Below, one piece after another: positions 27,597 through 36,462 of a DNA stretch of 64,000 nucleotides. A program made the position numbers and the translations under genes. The DNA lies in the NCBI GenBank assembly GCA_025149125.1, contig CP102272.1:3534001-3598000 (forward strand), written 5' to 3'. Within the stretch, counting starts at the first letter, position 1. Each line of letters starts with the position of its first letter. The notes under the pieces were generated by a model that saw nothing but the letters and a program-made list of their open reading frames with translations, was not told the origin of the DNA and did not search any database. Origin of the DNA: [Clostridium] asparagiforme DSM 15981 (GTDB taxonomy: Bacteria; Bacillota; Clostridia; Lachnospirales; Lachnospiraceae).

Positions 27597-28133
27597 ATGA
27601 GTTTAATCTGGCTTGGAAAATACAAGAGCTTTTTTGAGAATCTGTCCCTTTACACCAATGTCTACGGACAAGCCTACACGGTCCAGGGGTTTCATGGCAC
27701 GTCGGTGCCCTGCTCTCTCTCGCAGATTCAGGTGCTGGAATACATTCTGGAAAACGAAGAAGAAAATCAGAAAATGTCTGAGGTAGCCAGGCGTCTGGGA
27801 CTCTCCCCCAGCGCCTTTTCCAAGAACATCAAAAAAATGATGGACAAGCAGCTGTTGGAAAAATACCGCTGCTCCAACAACCGCAAGGATATCATCCTCA
27901 AGGCCTCCCCTCTGGGCCGCAAGGTCTACCAGGAATACATGAACTCCCTGTGGAAGCGGCAGTTCGAAAAGACCTTCGCCATGCTGGATCAGATTCCGGA
28001 GGAATACATTGCAAGGTTCGCAGAAATTTTAAAATTTAACGCTGAAGCCATGCTCGTGCAGATGGACGAGCTCCAGAACCGGCCCGCGCCGGATACGGAG
28101 AAAAAAGCGGTAACGCTGGTTAAAATCGAGTAG
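27597..28133 (+). CDS. MarR-family transcriptional regulator
   Basis: 178 residues. Helix-turn-helix and wing: VLEYILENEEENQKMSEVARRL, GLSPSAFSKNIKKMMDKQLLEKY, then a basic wing (RCSNNRKDIILKASPLGRKVYQ, read in parts). The long C-terminal helix gives the dimer. The start at 27597 has AGGCGG about 10 bp upstream. MarR proteins repress genes for stress response, efflux or catabolism and release DNA on ligand binding. The only nearby operator candidate is the inverted repeat at 27475-27513, so the protein may be self-regulating. No obvious target operon adjoins it. Confidence 0.85.
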   Translation: MSLIWLGKYKSFFENLSLYTNVYGQAYTVQGFHGTSVPCSLSQIQVLEYILENEEENQKMSEVARRLGLSPSAFSKNIKKMMDKQLLEKYRCSNNRKDIILKASPLGRKVYQEYMNSLWKRQFEKTFAMLDQIPEEYIARFAEILKFNAEAMLVQMDELQNRPAPDTEKKAVTLVKIE

Positions 28134-28192
28134 GAACCCCGGAACCATTAAAAACCGGACTCTCAAAGCACCGTGCCCGGCGGCAAAAATAA

Positions 28193-28234
28193 TCTCCAAC
28201 CGCACGTAGCCGGTTGGAGACGGAAAGTTTTTTT
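28193..28234 (+). terminator. Terminator of the marR gene
   Basis: TCTCCAACCG (28193-28202) and CGGTTGGAGA (28211-28220), a perfect 10-bp stem with an 8-nt loop. Seven T residues follow at 28228-28234. Confidence 0.85.
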
Positions 28235-28260
28235 ATTCATCAGTTGGACGGCGGGACCGC

Positions 28261-28821
28261 TTACATCAGCCACACCTTCTGGTTGGTCGAGGAGATCGCC
28301 AGCGCCCCGGCCTCCAGAGCGTTCATCACATCCTCCTTGTCAGCGATGAGGCCGCCTGCGATAATGGGGATTGAAATCGTGTTGTGCAGCTCCCGAATGA
28401 TCTTCGGCATCACGCCCGGCAGAATCTCAAAGGCATCCGGCGGCATGGTCGCGCACTGCTTTGTCACATTGGCCAGAGCCATGGAATCGATCACAAACAT
28501 GCGCAGAATGGCGTACAGGCCAAGCTCCTTGGCCCGCCGGATCAGCTGCGGTTTAGTGGAAATGATCCCGTCGGCCTTCGTGTGCTCCTTGATAAAATTC
28601 ACGGAGATTTCCTTGTTGCTCAGTCCGACGATCAGATCCATGTGGACGAACACGGTTTTGCCCGCGCCTTTCGCCATATCCACATACCGCTCCACGGTAC
28701 AGATATCCCCGAACAGCAGAAAAATAATCTGACTGTCCAGCTCCAGACTCTTTTTCAGTCCCTCTTCATCCTTGATCGCTGCGATCACCGGACAGTCCTC
28801 TAAAATTTCCCAGAATTTCAT
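28261..28821 (-). CDS. glpP: Glycerol-3-phosphate-responsive antiterminator
   Basis: 186 residues. The chain matches GlpP along its length: CPVIAAIKDEEGLKKSLE, IIFLLFGDICTV, VFVHMDLIVGLSNKE, ADGIISTKPQLIRRAKELGL, ILPGVMPKIIREL and PIIAGGLIADKEDV. GlpP binds glycerol-3-phosphate and then holds target leader RNAs open past a terminator. The ATG at 28821 has GAGGAG 7 bp upstream. No glpF, glpK or glpD gene is in the window, so its targets lie elsewhere, or include the structured leader of its own operon with the DUF503 gene 40 bp upstream. Confidence 0.9.
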   Translation of the reverse strand: MKFWEILEDCPVIAAIKDEEGLKKSLELDSQIIFLLFGDICTVERYVDMAKGAGKTVFVHMDLIVGLSNKEISVNFIKEHTKADGIISTKPQLIRRAKELGLYAILRMFVIDSMALANVTKQCATMPPDAFEILPGVMPKIIRELHNTISIPIIAGGLIADKEDVMNALEAGALAISSTNQKVWLM

Positions 28822-28861
28822 GTCAACTCTCCTCACGACAAATCTCGCCCTATTTCATATC

Positions 28862-29146
28862 TCAACTGTAGATTTCCGTCTGTATATCCATGATCTGCGC
28901 GTCCGTGCTCTCCTCCACGAACCGCTGCACCTCCTCGGCAAAGCGGTCAGCCTGAGCCCTGTGGGGCACGATGGAGGCAACTCCGACAACAATCGTCTGA
29001 TGTACATCCTGCTCTCCCACCTCCGCTGCGGAGACGTGGAAATGATTCTGGATTTTGGACACCAGGCTTTTGACGATCATGCGTTTTTCCTTCAGGGAAT
29101 GCACCCAGGGAGCATAAAGACGAATCTCCAACCCAACGATTTTCAT
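28862..29146 (-). CDS. DUF503 family protein
   Basis: 94 residues, the size of the DUF503 (YlxP-like) family. It begins MKIVGLEIRLYAPWVHSLKE and continues with KRMIVKSLVSKIQNHFHVS; the core pattern SLKEKR..VKSL..++...F.VS is diagnostic. The fold is ferredoxin-like. In bacilli the gene lies between infB and rbfA, which hints at ribosome assembly; here it is instead linked to glpP. The ATG at 29146 has GAGG 8 bp upstream; the longer frame starting at 29164 lacks a site. Confidence 0.85.
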   Translation of the reverse strand: MKIVGLEIRLYAPWVHSLKEKRMIVKSLVSKIQNHFHVSAAEVGEQDVHQTIVVGVASIVPHRAQADRFAEEVQRFVEESTDAQIMDIQTEIYS

Positions 29147-29164
29147 AGCTTTTTCCTCATACAT

Positions 29165-29306
29165 TTCCCAACTTCACAAAACAGGCGCAGCAACCTCTAT
29201 GCGTTCGCCATAGTCGTTACGCGCCATTTTCTGCAAACCACACTGTTATCAGGGACCACCTGCGGCTTCTGGCATTTACCACCTTTTTCCAAAAAATGTG
29301 ATCCCT
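29165..29306 (-). ncRNA. Structured 5' leader RNA of the DUF503-glpP operon (unassigned)
   Basis: About 140 nt separate the promoter from the first start codon. Two foldable elements are seen on the RNA strand. The first is a 10-bp stem (CAGGGATCAC with GTGGTCCCTG, one wobble pair) closing a 38-nt loop near the 5' end. The second is an extended hairpin, GGCGC/GCGCC continuing through AAC/GTT and CTATG/CATAG, nearer the gene. I could not match either to a known riboswitch or T-box, and no T-run follows. Being in front of glpP, it might be a GlpP target. Confidence 0.4.
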
Positions 29307-29311
29307 GTTTT

Positions 29312-29340
29312 ATTATAATTTCGTTTTCTACTTTTGTAAA
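29312..29340 (-). promoter_or_regulatory. Promoter of the DUF503-glpP operon
   Basis: Minus-strand TTTACA (29335-29340) and TATAAT (29312-29317) at exactly 17 bp. Transcription would start near 29305, at the base of the first leader stem. Confidence 0.75.
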
Positions 29341-29382
29341 GTCTTATTTTGCCCCGGCTGTCCTCCGGCCGTCACCGCCCGC

Positions 29383-30030
29383 TCACAGCGCAGCCCTGCG
29401 CATGGCCACCACCTGCTCAAACCGCTTTTGGGACGGGGTGCCGCTTATCTTCTCCCGATACGGAAACGTACGGTCAAACGCTTCGGAGGCAGCCCTGTCG
29501 AACTCAAACACGCCGTCCTCCACATAACGCCCCCGGATGCCGTCCAGTGCATGTTCGCGCAGCACCAGAACCTGGTGGGCTGCGGCGTACATGTTGTCCG
29601 CAGTCCGAATGCCAAACCGCTCCGCCGGAACGAATCCATGCCTCCCATAATATTCCGGGTCTCCATATAGGAAAATAGCCCCATACCCCATCTTACGGGC
29701 CAGCTCCTTTGTGTACCCGATCAGCTTCCCGCCAACGCCCCTGCCCTGAAATTCCGGCAAAACGGCGATAGGCCCCAACGCCAGCACTTCCCGCTTGGCC
29801 CCGTCATCCCCGAGAACCGCCGCTCTCGTATAATCCACATTTCCGACAATCCGGCCCTCAAAAACCGCCACAATGTCCAGCTCCGGCAAAAACGCCGGGC
29901 AGCTGCGCATGACGTGAAGCAGATAATGCTCATCACAGCCGGGCGCAAAATGATTCCAGAACGCCGCCCGGACCATCTCCTCCGTCTCCCGGTAATCCTC
30001 CGGCCGTTCCCGTCTCAGCTCAATCTCCAC
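29383..30030 (-). CDS. GNAT family N-acetyltransferase
   Basis: 215 residues from a GTG at 30030 that has GGAGG 10 bp upstream; an ATG at 30066 would add 12 residues and overlap the preceding gene's stop. The acetyl-CoA site is the LGPIAVLPEFQGRGVGGKLI block (split here as motif A, with QGRGVG as the pyrophosphate loop). The fold continues through FLYGDPEYYGRHGF, as in YhbS-type enzymes. These acetylate small molecules or proteins; the acceptor is unknown. It is the last gene of a three-gene minus-strand set with the two large unknown proteins upstream. Confidence 0.85.
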   Translation of the reverse strand: MEIELRRERPEDYRETEEMVRAAFWNHFAPGCDEHYLLHVMRSCPAFLPELDIVAVFEGRIVGNVDYTRAAVLGDDGAKREVLALGPIAVLPEFQGRGVGGKLIGYTKELARKMGYGAIFLYGDPEYYGRHGFVPAERFGIRTADNMYAAAHQVLVLREHALDGIRGRYVEDGVFEFDRAASEAFDRTFPYREKISGTPSQKRFEQVVAMRRAAL

Positions 30031-30059
30031 GGTCTCATCACCTCCATGTCCCATTTTCT

Positions 30060-31937
30060 TTACCAATCGTCCCTCACATCGTCCAGTATTCCCAGAAATT
30101 CTTCCAAATCCACGGACGATTTCCCCTCTAACTCCTCCCGGTACAGCTGTTCCAATGCCCGGAACACATCCTCCCGCTCCACCGTCTCGATAAAATCCTC
30201 ATACTTCCGGTTCAGGCGGTTAAAACACTCTCCGTAATCTCTGACTGTTGACTCAATCTCGTCTTTAACCCGAGCCTGCCGCAGCCGCTTTTTCGTCTTT
30301 ACATACTGGGCGGAAGCGCTTTTAAACGCCGCCCGGGGAACGAAATCGCTTCCATCCCAGTGGCGGAAGGGATTGTCTAAGTTCTCTTTCATCCACTCCA
30401 GGGCCCGCAGCTTGCGAACCTCCAGGGAATCCAGACGGTTTTTAAAACGCTTTTTCACCGCCATCCCCGCCTCCCTCGGCACGCTGTCCATCCACAGCTG
30501 CCGCAGCTCCGGGAGCCTTTCCAGAACCTCCGTCTCCTTCTCCCCGTACCCGAACAGATCCCCAAACGACAGCGTTCTCAGCCGCTTCATCTGTTTCAGT
30601 CCTTCAAAATTTACCAAAAATCCCGGCATTCCCTGAATGGACAGCACGGTGATCTCACCGAAAAGACCAGCCACCGCGGCCAGATCCAGCTCCCTAACTC
30701 CGGTGAGGCGCAGCCTGCGGACCCTCAGCCCCGCCATTGCCGTCCCCCAGTCTTCAAACCCGGAAGAATCCAGCGAAAGCTCTATATCCAACTCCCGCTC
30801 CAAAGGTCCCGCAATCTGCAGCTCAGGGTCCGGGACGCCGCTGAGGGAAAGTCTCTGCACTCCGTCCGGCAGAAAAATTTTCTTTACTCCGGTTCCGTCC
30901 AGCTCCAGAAAGCAAAGTCCGGTTCCCCTGAAATCCAAAACCTCGGTTTCCGGCGCCTTCCAGCGGAAGGTACGGATCAGGGAACGCCCTTTAATCCAGC
31001 CGACCACCTCCGGACACGGCCCTTCAATCTCCACAAAGGTGAGGCAGGGGAACAAGCTGACCGGCAGATTCCCACCGGCTGCACGATACAGATGCATATT
31101 AAGGCCGCCGTAATTTTTCCGAAAATACTCCCCGCCCACCCGCACCGAGTCGCCGCTGTTGATAAACTGTTTGTATTCCGCCCTCTGCTGCGAATCTCCC
31201 TGGCTCCAGCTGTGCTCGTACACATATTCCCGGCCGTCCTGCCAGTCGCCGGCAAACACGCTGCAACGGCTGTTTATAACCGGAGGGCACACCCCGATCA
31301 GCGTATAATCCCTGGGAATCCGCCCGGAGCTGATATATTTCATGTCGGGACGGCGATGGTACCGGAACCGCTCCTGGCAGAGAGGCTTCAAGCCGTCCAG
31401 CTCCTCCCGCTTTGGCGGTTCGTCATCCAGACAGTCCAGCACCACATAGAGCACGCTGTCCCGGCCCGCCTCCAGCACTTGATAAGCCCCATATTTTCCC
31501 AGTTCTTCCACATACATGGAGTAGACGCCGCCCACCACGGGAACAGGGCTGTCGCCCCAGAACCCGTGCAGATCCCGCTCAAAATCACCGTACGCAAATT
31601 TCCCTCTGGTTTTAACCCTTTTTCCCGCCTGCAGAATGGCCTCCCGCATCATGTGTACCCTGGTCGTACTGCTGCCGTCGCGGTAACGTTCATAATCCAG
31701 CTTGACGCGGACCGCGGCCACAGCCTGATGGTTCAGAAAGCGGACCTTCTCGCTCCAGGTCCCATTTTCAAACAGTTCCTCCGGCGCTGCCACCGGCAGA
31801 ATCCCGATCACCCGAAGAACTTCGCTGTATTCCTTGTCCCGCAAAAATTCACGCGTCTCCCAGCACATGCGGTACACTTCATCGTCTACACCGAATTGCT
31901 GGGTAAAATACGCCGGTGAATTGACATTCAGCTCCAT
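30060..31937 (-). CDS. Unknown large protein with leucine-rich segment
   Basis: 625 residues, no signal peptide and no membrane helix, so probably cytoplasmic. I do not recognise the family. The N-terminal 130 residues are helical (FGVDDEVYRMCWETREFLRDKEYSEVL). Residues about 300-500 carry irregular leucine-rich-repeat-like units (LRVRRLRLTGVRELDL, MKRLRTLSFGDLFG, LPELRQLWMDSVP). The C terminus is charged and helical. Such leucine-rich arrays usually bind protein. It starts 1 bp after the neighbouring unknown gene stops, so the two are an operon and may act together. Confidence 0.6.
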   Translation of the reverse strand: MELNVNSPAYFTQQFGVDDEVYRMCWETREFLRDKEYSEVLRVIGILPVAAPEELFENGTWSEKVRFLNHQAVAAVRVKLDYERYRDGSSTTRVHMMREAILQAGKRVKTRGKFAYGDFERDLHGFWGDSPVPVVGGVYSMYVEELGKYGAYQVLEAGRDSVLYVVLDCLDDEPPKREELDGLKPLCQERFRYHRRPDMKYISSGRIPRDYTLIGVCPPVINSRCSVFAGDWQDGREYVYEHSWSQGDSQQRAEYKQFINSGDSVRVGGEYFRKNYGGLNMHLYRAAGGNLPVSLFPCLTFVEIEGPCPEVVGWIKGRSLIRTFRWKAPETEVLDFRGTGLCFLELDGTGVKKIFLPDGVQRLSLSGVPDPELQIAGPLERELDIELSLDSSGFEDWGTAMAGLRVRRLRLTGVRELDLAAVAGLFGEITVLSIQGMPGFLVNFEGLKQMKRLRTLSFGDLFGYGEKETEVLERLPELRQLWMDSVPREAGMAVKKRFKNRLDSLEVRKLRALEWMKENLDNPFRHWDGSDFVPRAAFKSASAQYVKTKKRLRQARVKDEIESTVRDYGECFNRLNRKYEDFIETVEREDVFRALEQLYREELEGKSSVDLEEFLGILDDVRDDW

Positions 31938-31938
31938 C

Positions 31939-33408
31939 TCATCCCTCCCCGATCAGAGCATCCATCCTGTTTCGGACGTCCTCCCGCACCTCATTTTCCC
32001 GCAGTTCGCGCAGCAGCCCGGCAAGTTCCGGGTAACATTCCGCCAGCGGACAGCCCCGGAGCTTCCCCCACTCCTCCAACACCGTCAGCGCCATGTTCCG
32101 GTTGTTGACCACAGGCGCGTTTAACGCTGTGCGGATCAGCCTCACGCCCATTCCCGGCCGGTCCTTCAGATGCTGGACCATATAGATCAGAATCCGGTAA
32201 TTCTCAAATTCCTCCCCCAGTCCCATCTCGTCCGCGCTCCCGCAAGCCATCTCTTCCAGCGGAAGTCTTTCCTCAAACAGCCGGATTAACTCCATCGCAT
32301 AGTCCTCCCCCGGCATGAGCAGGTCAACGTAATGGTAATACCTGTGAAAATCCCGCTCAATCGCCGCCATAGCGTAAGGAGCATAGTCCATCCCCAGCCG
32401 CTTTGCCAGCCGCAGGCTCTCCCCCTTCTCCATCTCTCTTTGCATAACCGCCCGGCACGCCTGGCTCTCCAGCAGTTCCCCTGCCACAGCCGCAGCCGCG
32501 TCCAGACTGTGCTCCTTTGCGTAGTCAAGAATTTGGGCGATCACGGAGTAATCGGCAGCCGTCAACTCAAACCGGCCGCTCTGCCGCAAAAACGCGTTTA
32601 ATACCTCCTCCGGGTTCTCGCAGGCCGAGATTCCTCTGACGGGTCCCTCGTCCAAAAGCCCGGCCATCAGTCCAGTCATAAAACCGTACTGTTCCCGGGT
32701 CATGTTGCCTTCCAAAATTCGGGTGCAGCGGGCCTTCTGAAAGCACTCCAGCGCAGAGTACGCCGGAAGCACCGTATTGTCCCAGCCCTCCGCCAGAAGC
32801 CACCGCTCCATCTCCTCATCCACAGGGTTCAGCCGTTCCACCGCGTGGATGCGCCCCCAGCCCCTCGCCTTTTTAGCCGCCTGGAAAATTTCCCGGTCCG
32901 GATCGTCCCAGGACCGCATGAGAAACAGGGAGAAAATCGTAAATTCATCCGAGCAGGCCAGCTCGCGCACCGCCGCCTTCACCGGCTCCTTTCCATTTAA
33001 ATCGAACAGCTCCAGCAGAGCCAGGCCGAACTTTACCGCCTCCGGGTGTGTCCCGCCAAACATAAGCTCCTCGCCCAGCCGAAAGATTTTTCCGGCCGCA
33101 AGCTCCTTCTGATGGTCGATTATATACTGCTGAATCCCATCGATGGCCCCGATCATATGGCCCGTCTCACAGAATTCCCGCACCAGCCCCTGAGCCTCCT
33201 CCATGCGGTCCCGGTTAGCCGCGCACACCGCCTGCTCCAACAGCCCAGTGTCCGCCTCACCGTTGGCAGTGTGAAAAATCGTGATTCCGTCCATGGCTCC
33301 GTCCGCGAAATGAATCTGGTTCCCGTCCGGTTTCGGCAGGCTGAAATCCTCCGGCAGCAGTCCCTCCGGCGTCAGCGAACGGTGAATCAACTGGTACAAT
33401 GACTTCAT
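31939..33408 (-). CDS. Unknown large helical protein
   Basis: 489 residues; the ATG at 33408 has GGAGG 9 bp upstream and begins MKSLYQLIHRSLTPEGLLPE. The opening block (LIHRSLTPEGLLPEDFSLP, then FADGAMDGITIFH) is followed by long amphipathic helices of the HEAT- or TPR-repeat kind. There is no catalytic motif, signal or membrane segment that I can see. It is first of the three-gene set (with the LRR-like protein and the GNAT enzyme). It is a real gene by length, ribosome site and spacing; its role is unknown. Confidence 0.6.
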   Translation of the reverse strand: MKSLYQLIHRSLTPEGLLPEDFSLPKPDGNQIHFADGAMDGITIFHTANGEADTGLLEQAVCAANRDRMEEAQGLVREFCETGHMIGAIDGIQQYIIDHQKELAAGKIFRLGEELMFGGTHPEAVKFGLALLELFDLNGKEPVKAAVRELACSDEFTIFSLFLMRSWDDPDREIFQAAKKARGWGRIHAVERLNPVDEEMERWLLAEGWDNTVLPAYSALECFQKARCTRILEGNMTREQYGFMTGLMAGLLDEGPVRGISACENPEEVLNAFLRQSGRFELTAADYSVIAQILDYAKEHSLDAAAAVAGELLESQACRAVMQREMEKGESLRLAKRLGMDYAPYAMAAIERDFHRYYHYVDLLMPGEDYAMELIRLFEERLPLEEMACGSADEMGLGEEFENYRILIYMVQHLKDRPGMGVRLIRTALNAPVVNNRNMALTVLEEWGKLRGCPLAECYPELAGLLRELRENEVREDVRNRMDALIGEG

Positions 33409-33606
33409 AATCTCACTCCTCCCTTTTTCATAGAACCAGTATAACACGGCAGCCCGTCATTTTCCTCCCCTATTTGTAGAAATCTGTAAACAAACTCTTC
33501 GGAATATGGTATGATTGAGTTGACAGCCGCCGCGGCCTGCTCAAATAGGCAAACGCCTCCGCGGCGCTGGAGAAAACAGCTAATTTCTTGGGAGGGATTT
33601 GACGAA

Positions 33607-34371
33607 ATGAATACAGAACGAACACCGGAACTGTTTTATAACGAGTTAGCGGCCCGTTTTTCCTCGCTGCTTGAGTCGGAAGGGTTGATGGGGGAAGATG
33701 TGATGATCAGCAGCCGCTCCCTCACGCCGGAGGAGGCCATCGGAACCACTAAGCGTCGGGATTATCCTATTATAACAGGGAAAGACGTCATGGTACAGGC
33801 CGAATGCATGGGCGCCCTGGGGCAGGCCTTCACGGACGCTCCCGCAGAATTTCGGGGGACCCTGGGGGAAATATGTGCGCTGGACATAAACGGCGATTCC
33901 CACGACCGCGGCCTCTTCATCGCCGCGCTCAACGCGGTGATGAAGCATCTGGGCCTGGTGGAGTGCACGGTCCACTGCCGCAACGACGGCCCGGAGCAAT
34001 GTGCGGTTGAGGCGGCCGCATATATCAAAAAGGTTTATGGCCACCCTAAAATCGGCCTGGTGGGATACCAGCCCTCTCTGCTCAGCGCTCTGTCCGTGGA
34101 CTTCCCCATCCGCGTTGTGGATTTAAGCCCGGTCAACACCGGCCAGGAACGCTGCGGCGTAATGGTGGAGGACGGCAAAGTCGAGGGCGTCACCGCCTCC
34201 ATCTGCCAATGGGCCGATCTGGTGCTCTGCACAGGCAGCACCATCTGCAACGGCAGCATCGTGGACTTCCTGCATCTGAAGGACAAAATCCTGTTCTATG
34301 GCACCACGCTGGCCGGAGCCGCAAAGCTTATGGACCTTCCCCGGCTGTGTTTTGCCGACCGGTACCAATAG
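33607..34371 (+). CDS. DUF364 / Rossmann-like domain protein
   Basis: 254 residues from an ATG at 33607 with GGGAGGG 10 bp upstream; the frame is open for 32 more codons but without a site. The N-terminal ENH domain (TPELFYNELAARFSSLLE, later TKRRDYPIITGKDVMVQAEC) is followed by a Rossmann-like half (KIGLVGYQPSLLSALS, VVDLSPVN, ADLVLCTGSTICNGSI, FYGTTLAGAAKLM) typical of DUF364 proteins. These are proposed heavy-metal-chelate handling proteins, often next to molybdate or iron transport genes. Nothing of that kind adjoins here, so the role stays open. Confidence 0.75.
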   Translation: MNTERTPELFYNELAARFSSLLESEGLMGEDVMISSRSLTPEEAIGTTKRRDYPIITGKDVMVQAECMGALGQAFTDAPAEFRGTLGEICALDINGDSHDRGLFIAALNAVMKHLGLVECTVHCRNDGPEQCAVEAAAYIKKVYGHPKIGLVGYQPSLLSALSVDFPIRVVDLSPVNTGQERCGVMVEDGKVEGVTASICQWADLVLCTGSTICNGSIVDFLHLKDKILFYGTTLAGAAKLMDLPRLCFADRYQ

Positions 34372-34420
34372 GGCGAACCAATCCCCAAGCTGGCCGGTTA
34401 TCGTATGGCGCGGAATCTTA

Positions 34421-34475
34421 AAAACCCCTCACAGACGATGCATTTCACACCGTCCGTGAGGGGTTTAAGGTTTTT
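34421..34475. terminator. Bidirectional terminator between DUF364 gene and tsf
   Basis: AAACCCCTCAC (34422-34432) pairs with GTGAGGGGTTT (34456-34466), extended inward by four more pairs after one mismatch (34434-34437 with 34451-34454). Five T residues lie on the minus side and a delayed T-run on the plus side, so it serves both convergent genes. Confidence 0.8.
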
Positions 34476-34533
34476 ATTTATTGGACTGATTTTCACAGCC
34501 TGGCGGCTATGCAGGATGATTGTAACATCCGGA

Positions 34534-35469
34534 TTACTGTCCCATCTGCTTCGCAACCTCAGCCGCAAAGTCCTCGTTCTTCTTCTCCAGGCCTTCGCCG
34601 GTCTCAAAACGGATGAACTTCTTAACCTTGATCGCTGCGCCGTTCGCCTTGGCAACAGCAGCCACATAGTTTGCTACGCTCTGCTTGCCATCCTCGGCCT
34701 TAACATATACCTGATCCAGCAGGCAGATTTCCTTCAGCTCTTTGTTGATACGTCCCATCACCATGCCGCTGATGATCTTGTCGTTGGCATCGGGCTTTTC
34801 GTTCTTCGCCGCTGCGGTGAGAATCTCTTTCTCGCGCTCGATATACTCCGCGTCAACCTCGTCTCTGCAGGTGTACAGGGGCTTAAGTGCAGCAGCCTGC
34901 ATGGCTACGTTCTTCGCCATATCCTTGATCTCATCGTTCACAACGTCGGTCTCAACGTCTACCAGAACGCCGATCTTGCCGCCTGCATGAATGTAGGAAG
35001 CAACGAAGCCGTTGGCCTCGGTGATCTGCTCAAAACGGCGGATGTTCATGTTCTCGCCGATGATTGCGATCTGAGAGGACAGAGCCTCCTTCACGGTCAG
35101 GCTGGGATCCTTCTCCCACTTTTCCTCCATGAAGCTGTCCATATCCTTGGCGGAAGTGTTCAGCGCCTGTGCAGCCACGTCGGCCGCATAGCTGCGGAAC
35201 TTCTCGTTCTTGGCCACGAAGTCGGTCTCAGCGTTCACCTCAACCACAACAGCCTTCTTGCCATCCTCGGAAACAGTGGTAACAACCATACCCTCGGCTG
35301 CAATACGTCCGGCCTTCTTAGCCGCGCCGGCCAGACCTTTCTCTCTCAAAAACTCAACAGCCTTGTCCATATCGCCGTCGGTAGCTGCAAGTGCTTTCTT
35401 GCAGTCCATCATTCCGGCGCCAGTCATCTCTCTTAACTCTTTTACCATTGCTGCAGTTACTGCTGCCAT
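34534..35469 (-). CDS. tsf: Translation elongation factor Ts
   Basis: 311 residues. The N-terminal UBA-like domain begins MAAVTAAMVKELREMTGAGM and the TDFVAKNEKF motif that contacts EF-Tu is present, as is the dimerisation region. EF-Ts recycles EF-Tu by exchanging GDP for GTP. The ATG at 35469 has TGGAGGA 7 bp upstream; the longer frame from 35484 does not start well. It follows rpsB by 34 bp in the universal rpsB-tsf order and ends at a strong terminator. The two central coiled segments are slightly longer than in E. coli but of normal bacterial length. Confidence 0.97.
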   Translation of the reverse strand: MAAVTAAMVKELREMTGAGMMDCKKALAATDGDMDKAVEFLREKGLAGAAKKAGRIAAEGMVVTTVSEDGKKAVVVEVNAETDFVAKNEKFRSYAADVAAQALNTSAKDMDSFMEEKWEKDPSLTVKEALSSQIAIIGENMNIRRFEQITEANGFVASYIHAGGKIGVLVDVETDVVNDEIKDMAKNVAMQAAALKPLYTCRDEVDAEYIEREKEILTAAAKNEKPDANDKIISGMVMGRINKELKEICLLDQVYVKAEDGKQSVANYVAAVAKANGAAIKVKKFIRFETGEGLEKKNEDFAAEVAKQMGQ

Positions 35470-35503
35470 TTCAAATTCCTCCAATCAGATATTATTCCTG
35501 GGA

Positions 35504-36250
35504 TTAAGCCTCTGCTGCCTCGAACGCCTCAACCGGGATCTCGATCTCCATAGCGCCTTCCAGAACTTCGCCCTGCTTCGCCTCGATCACAGCGTCAGCC
35601 ATCTTGGAAACGATCAGCTTAACCGCTCTGATAGCGTCGTCGTTGCCCGGGATCACATAATCCAGCTCTTCCGGATCGCAGTTGGTGTCAACAATACCGA
35701 TTAACGGGATTCCCAGAGTATGAGCTTCCTGCACGCAGATGTGCTCCTTCTTGGGGTCTACTACGAAGATTGCGTCAGGCAGTCTCTTCATATCCTTGAT
35801 TCCGCCCAGGTTTCTCTCCAGCTTATCCCACTCTTTCTTTAACGCAATAACTTCCTTCTTGGGCAGAACGTCGAAGGTGCCGTCCTGAGACATAGCCTCA
35901 ATCGCTTTCAGTCTGCCGATCCGGCTCTGGATGGTCTTGAAGTTGGTCAGCATGCCGCCCAGCCATCTCTCATTTACAAAGTACATTCCGCAGCGCTCCG
36001 CCTCAACCTTGATCGCTTCCTGCGCCTGCTTCTTGGTTCCCACGAACAGGATGGTGCCGCCGTTGGCAGCGATGTCGGAAACGGCCTTGTAAGCCTCGTC
36101 TACCTTCACAACAGACTTCTGTAAGTCGATGATGTAGATGCCGTTTCTCTCGGTGTAGATGTAGGGAGCCATCTTGGGGTTCCATCTTCTTGTCTGGTGG
36201 CCGAAATGCACACCAGCTTCCAGTAACTGCTTCATAGAAATAACGCTCAT
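35504..36250 (-). CDS. rpsB: 30S ribosomal protein S2
   Basis: 248 residues, the standard length. It opens [19 protein letters not shown] and includes [20 protein letters not shown], the KKQAQEAIK block and [26 protein letters not shown] in parts. It belongs to the head-body junction of the small subunit. The ATG at 36250 has GGAGG 8 bp upstream; the 72 extra codons of the open frame are leader RNA. A promoter at 36405-36433 starts a leader of about 145 nt, long enough for the autogenous control known for S2 operons, though I cannot assign a specific fold. Confidence 0.97.
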   Translation of the reverse strand: MSVISMKQLLEAGVHFGHQTRRWNPKMAPYIYTERNGIYIIDLQKSVVKVDEAYKAVSDIAANGGTILFVGTKKQAQEAIKVEAERCGMYFVNERWLGGMLTNFKTIQSRIGRLKAIEAMSQDGTFDVLPKKEVIALKKEWDKLERNLGGIKDMKRLPDAIFVVDPKKEHICVQEAHTLGIPLIGIVDTNCDPEELDYVIPGNDDAIRAVKLIVSKMADAVIEAKQGEVLEGAMEIEIPVEAFEAAEA

Positions 36251-36404
36251 GTTCTTTACCTCCGTTTGGTTTTTTACCTGCCCCCTGAGCAAGGGAGTCA
36301 GGCTTACTTCCGCCTGCTTCTCATGCTTCCCGGAAGACCTGGCCGTTTGCCGGTTCAGGCACCTTTCCAAAGAATCCACAGACGTGATTTTTGTCAGCCT
36401 TACA

Positions 36405-36433
36405 AATATATCACAAAATGCAGGCATGCGCAA
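36405..36433 (-). promoter_or_regulatory. rpsB-tsf promoter
   Basis: Minus-strand TTGCGC (36428-36433) and TATATT (36405-36410) with a 17-bp spacer. It lies 30 bp beyond the stop of the upstream sce7726-type gene. Confidence 0.65.
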
Positions 36434-36462
36434 GTGGTTTATTGGAAAAAAATCGCTGTTTT

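Noticed and set aside
27128..27637. A plus-strand frame overlapping the end of the EFR1 gene and the start of marR
   Set aside because: It shares its first part with EFR1 in another frame and runs through the AT-rich intergenic region and promoter; no start signal.
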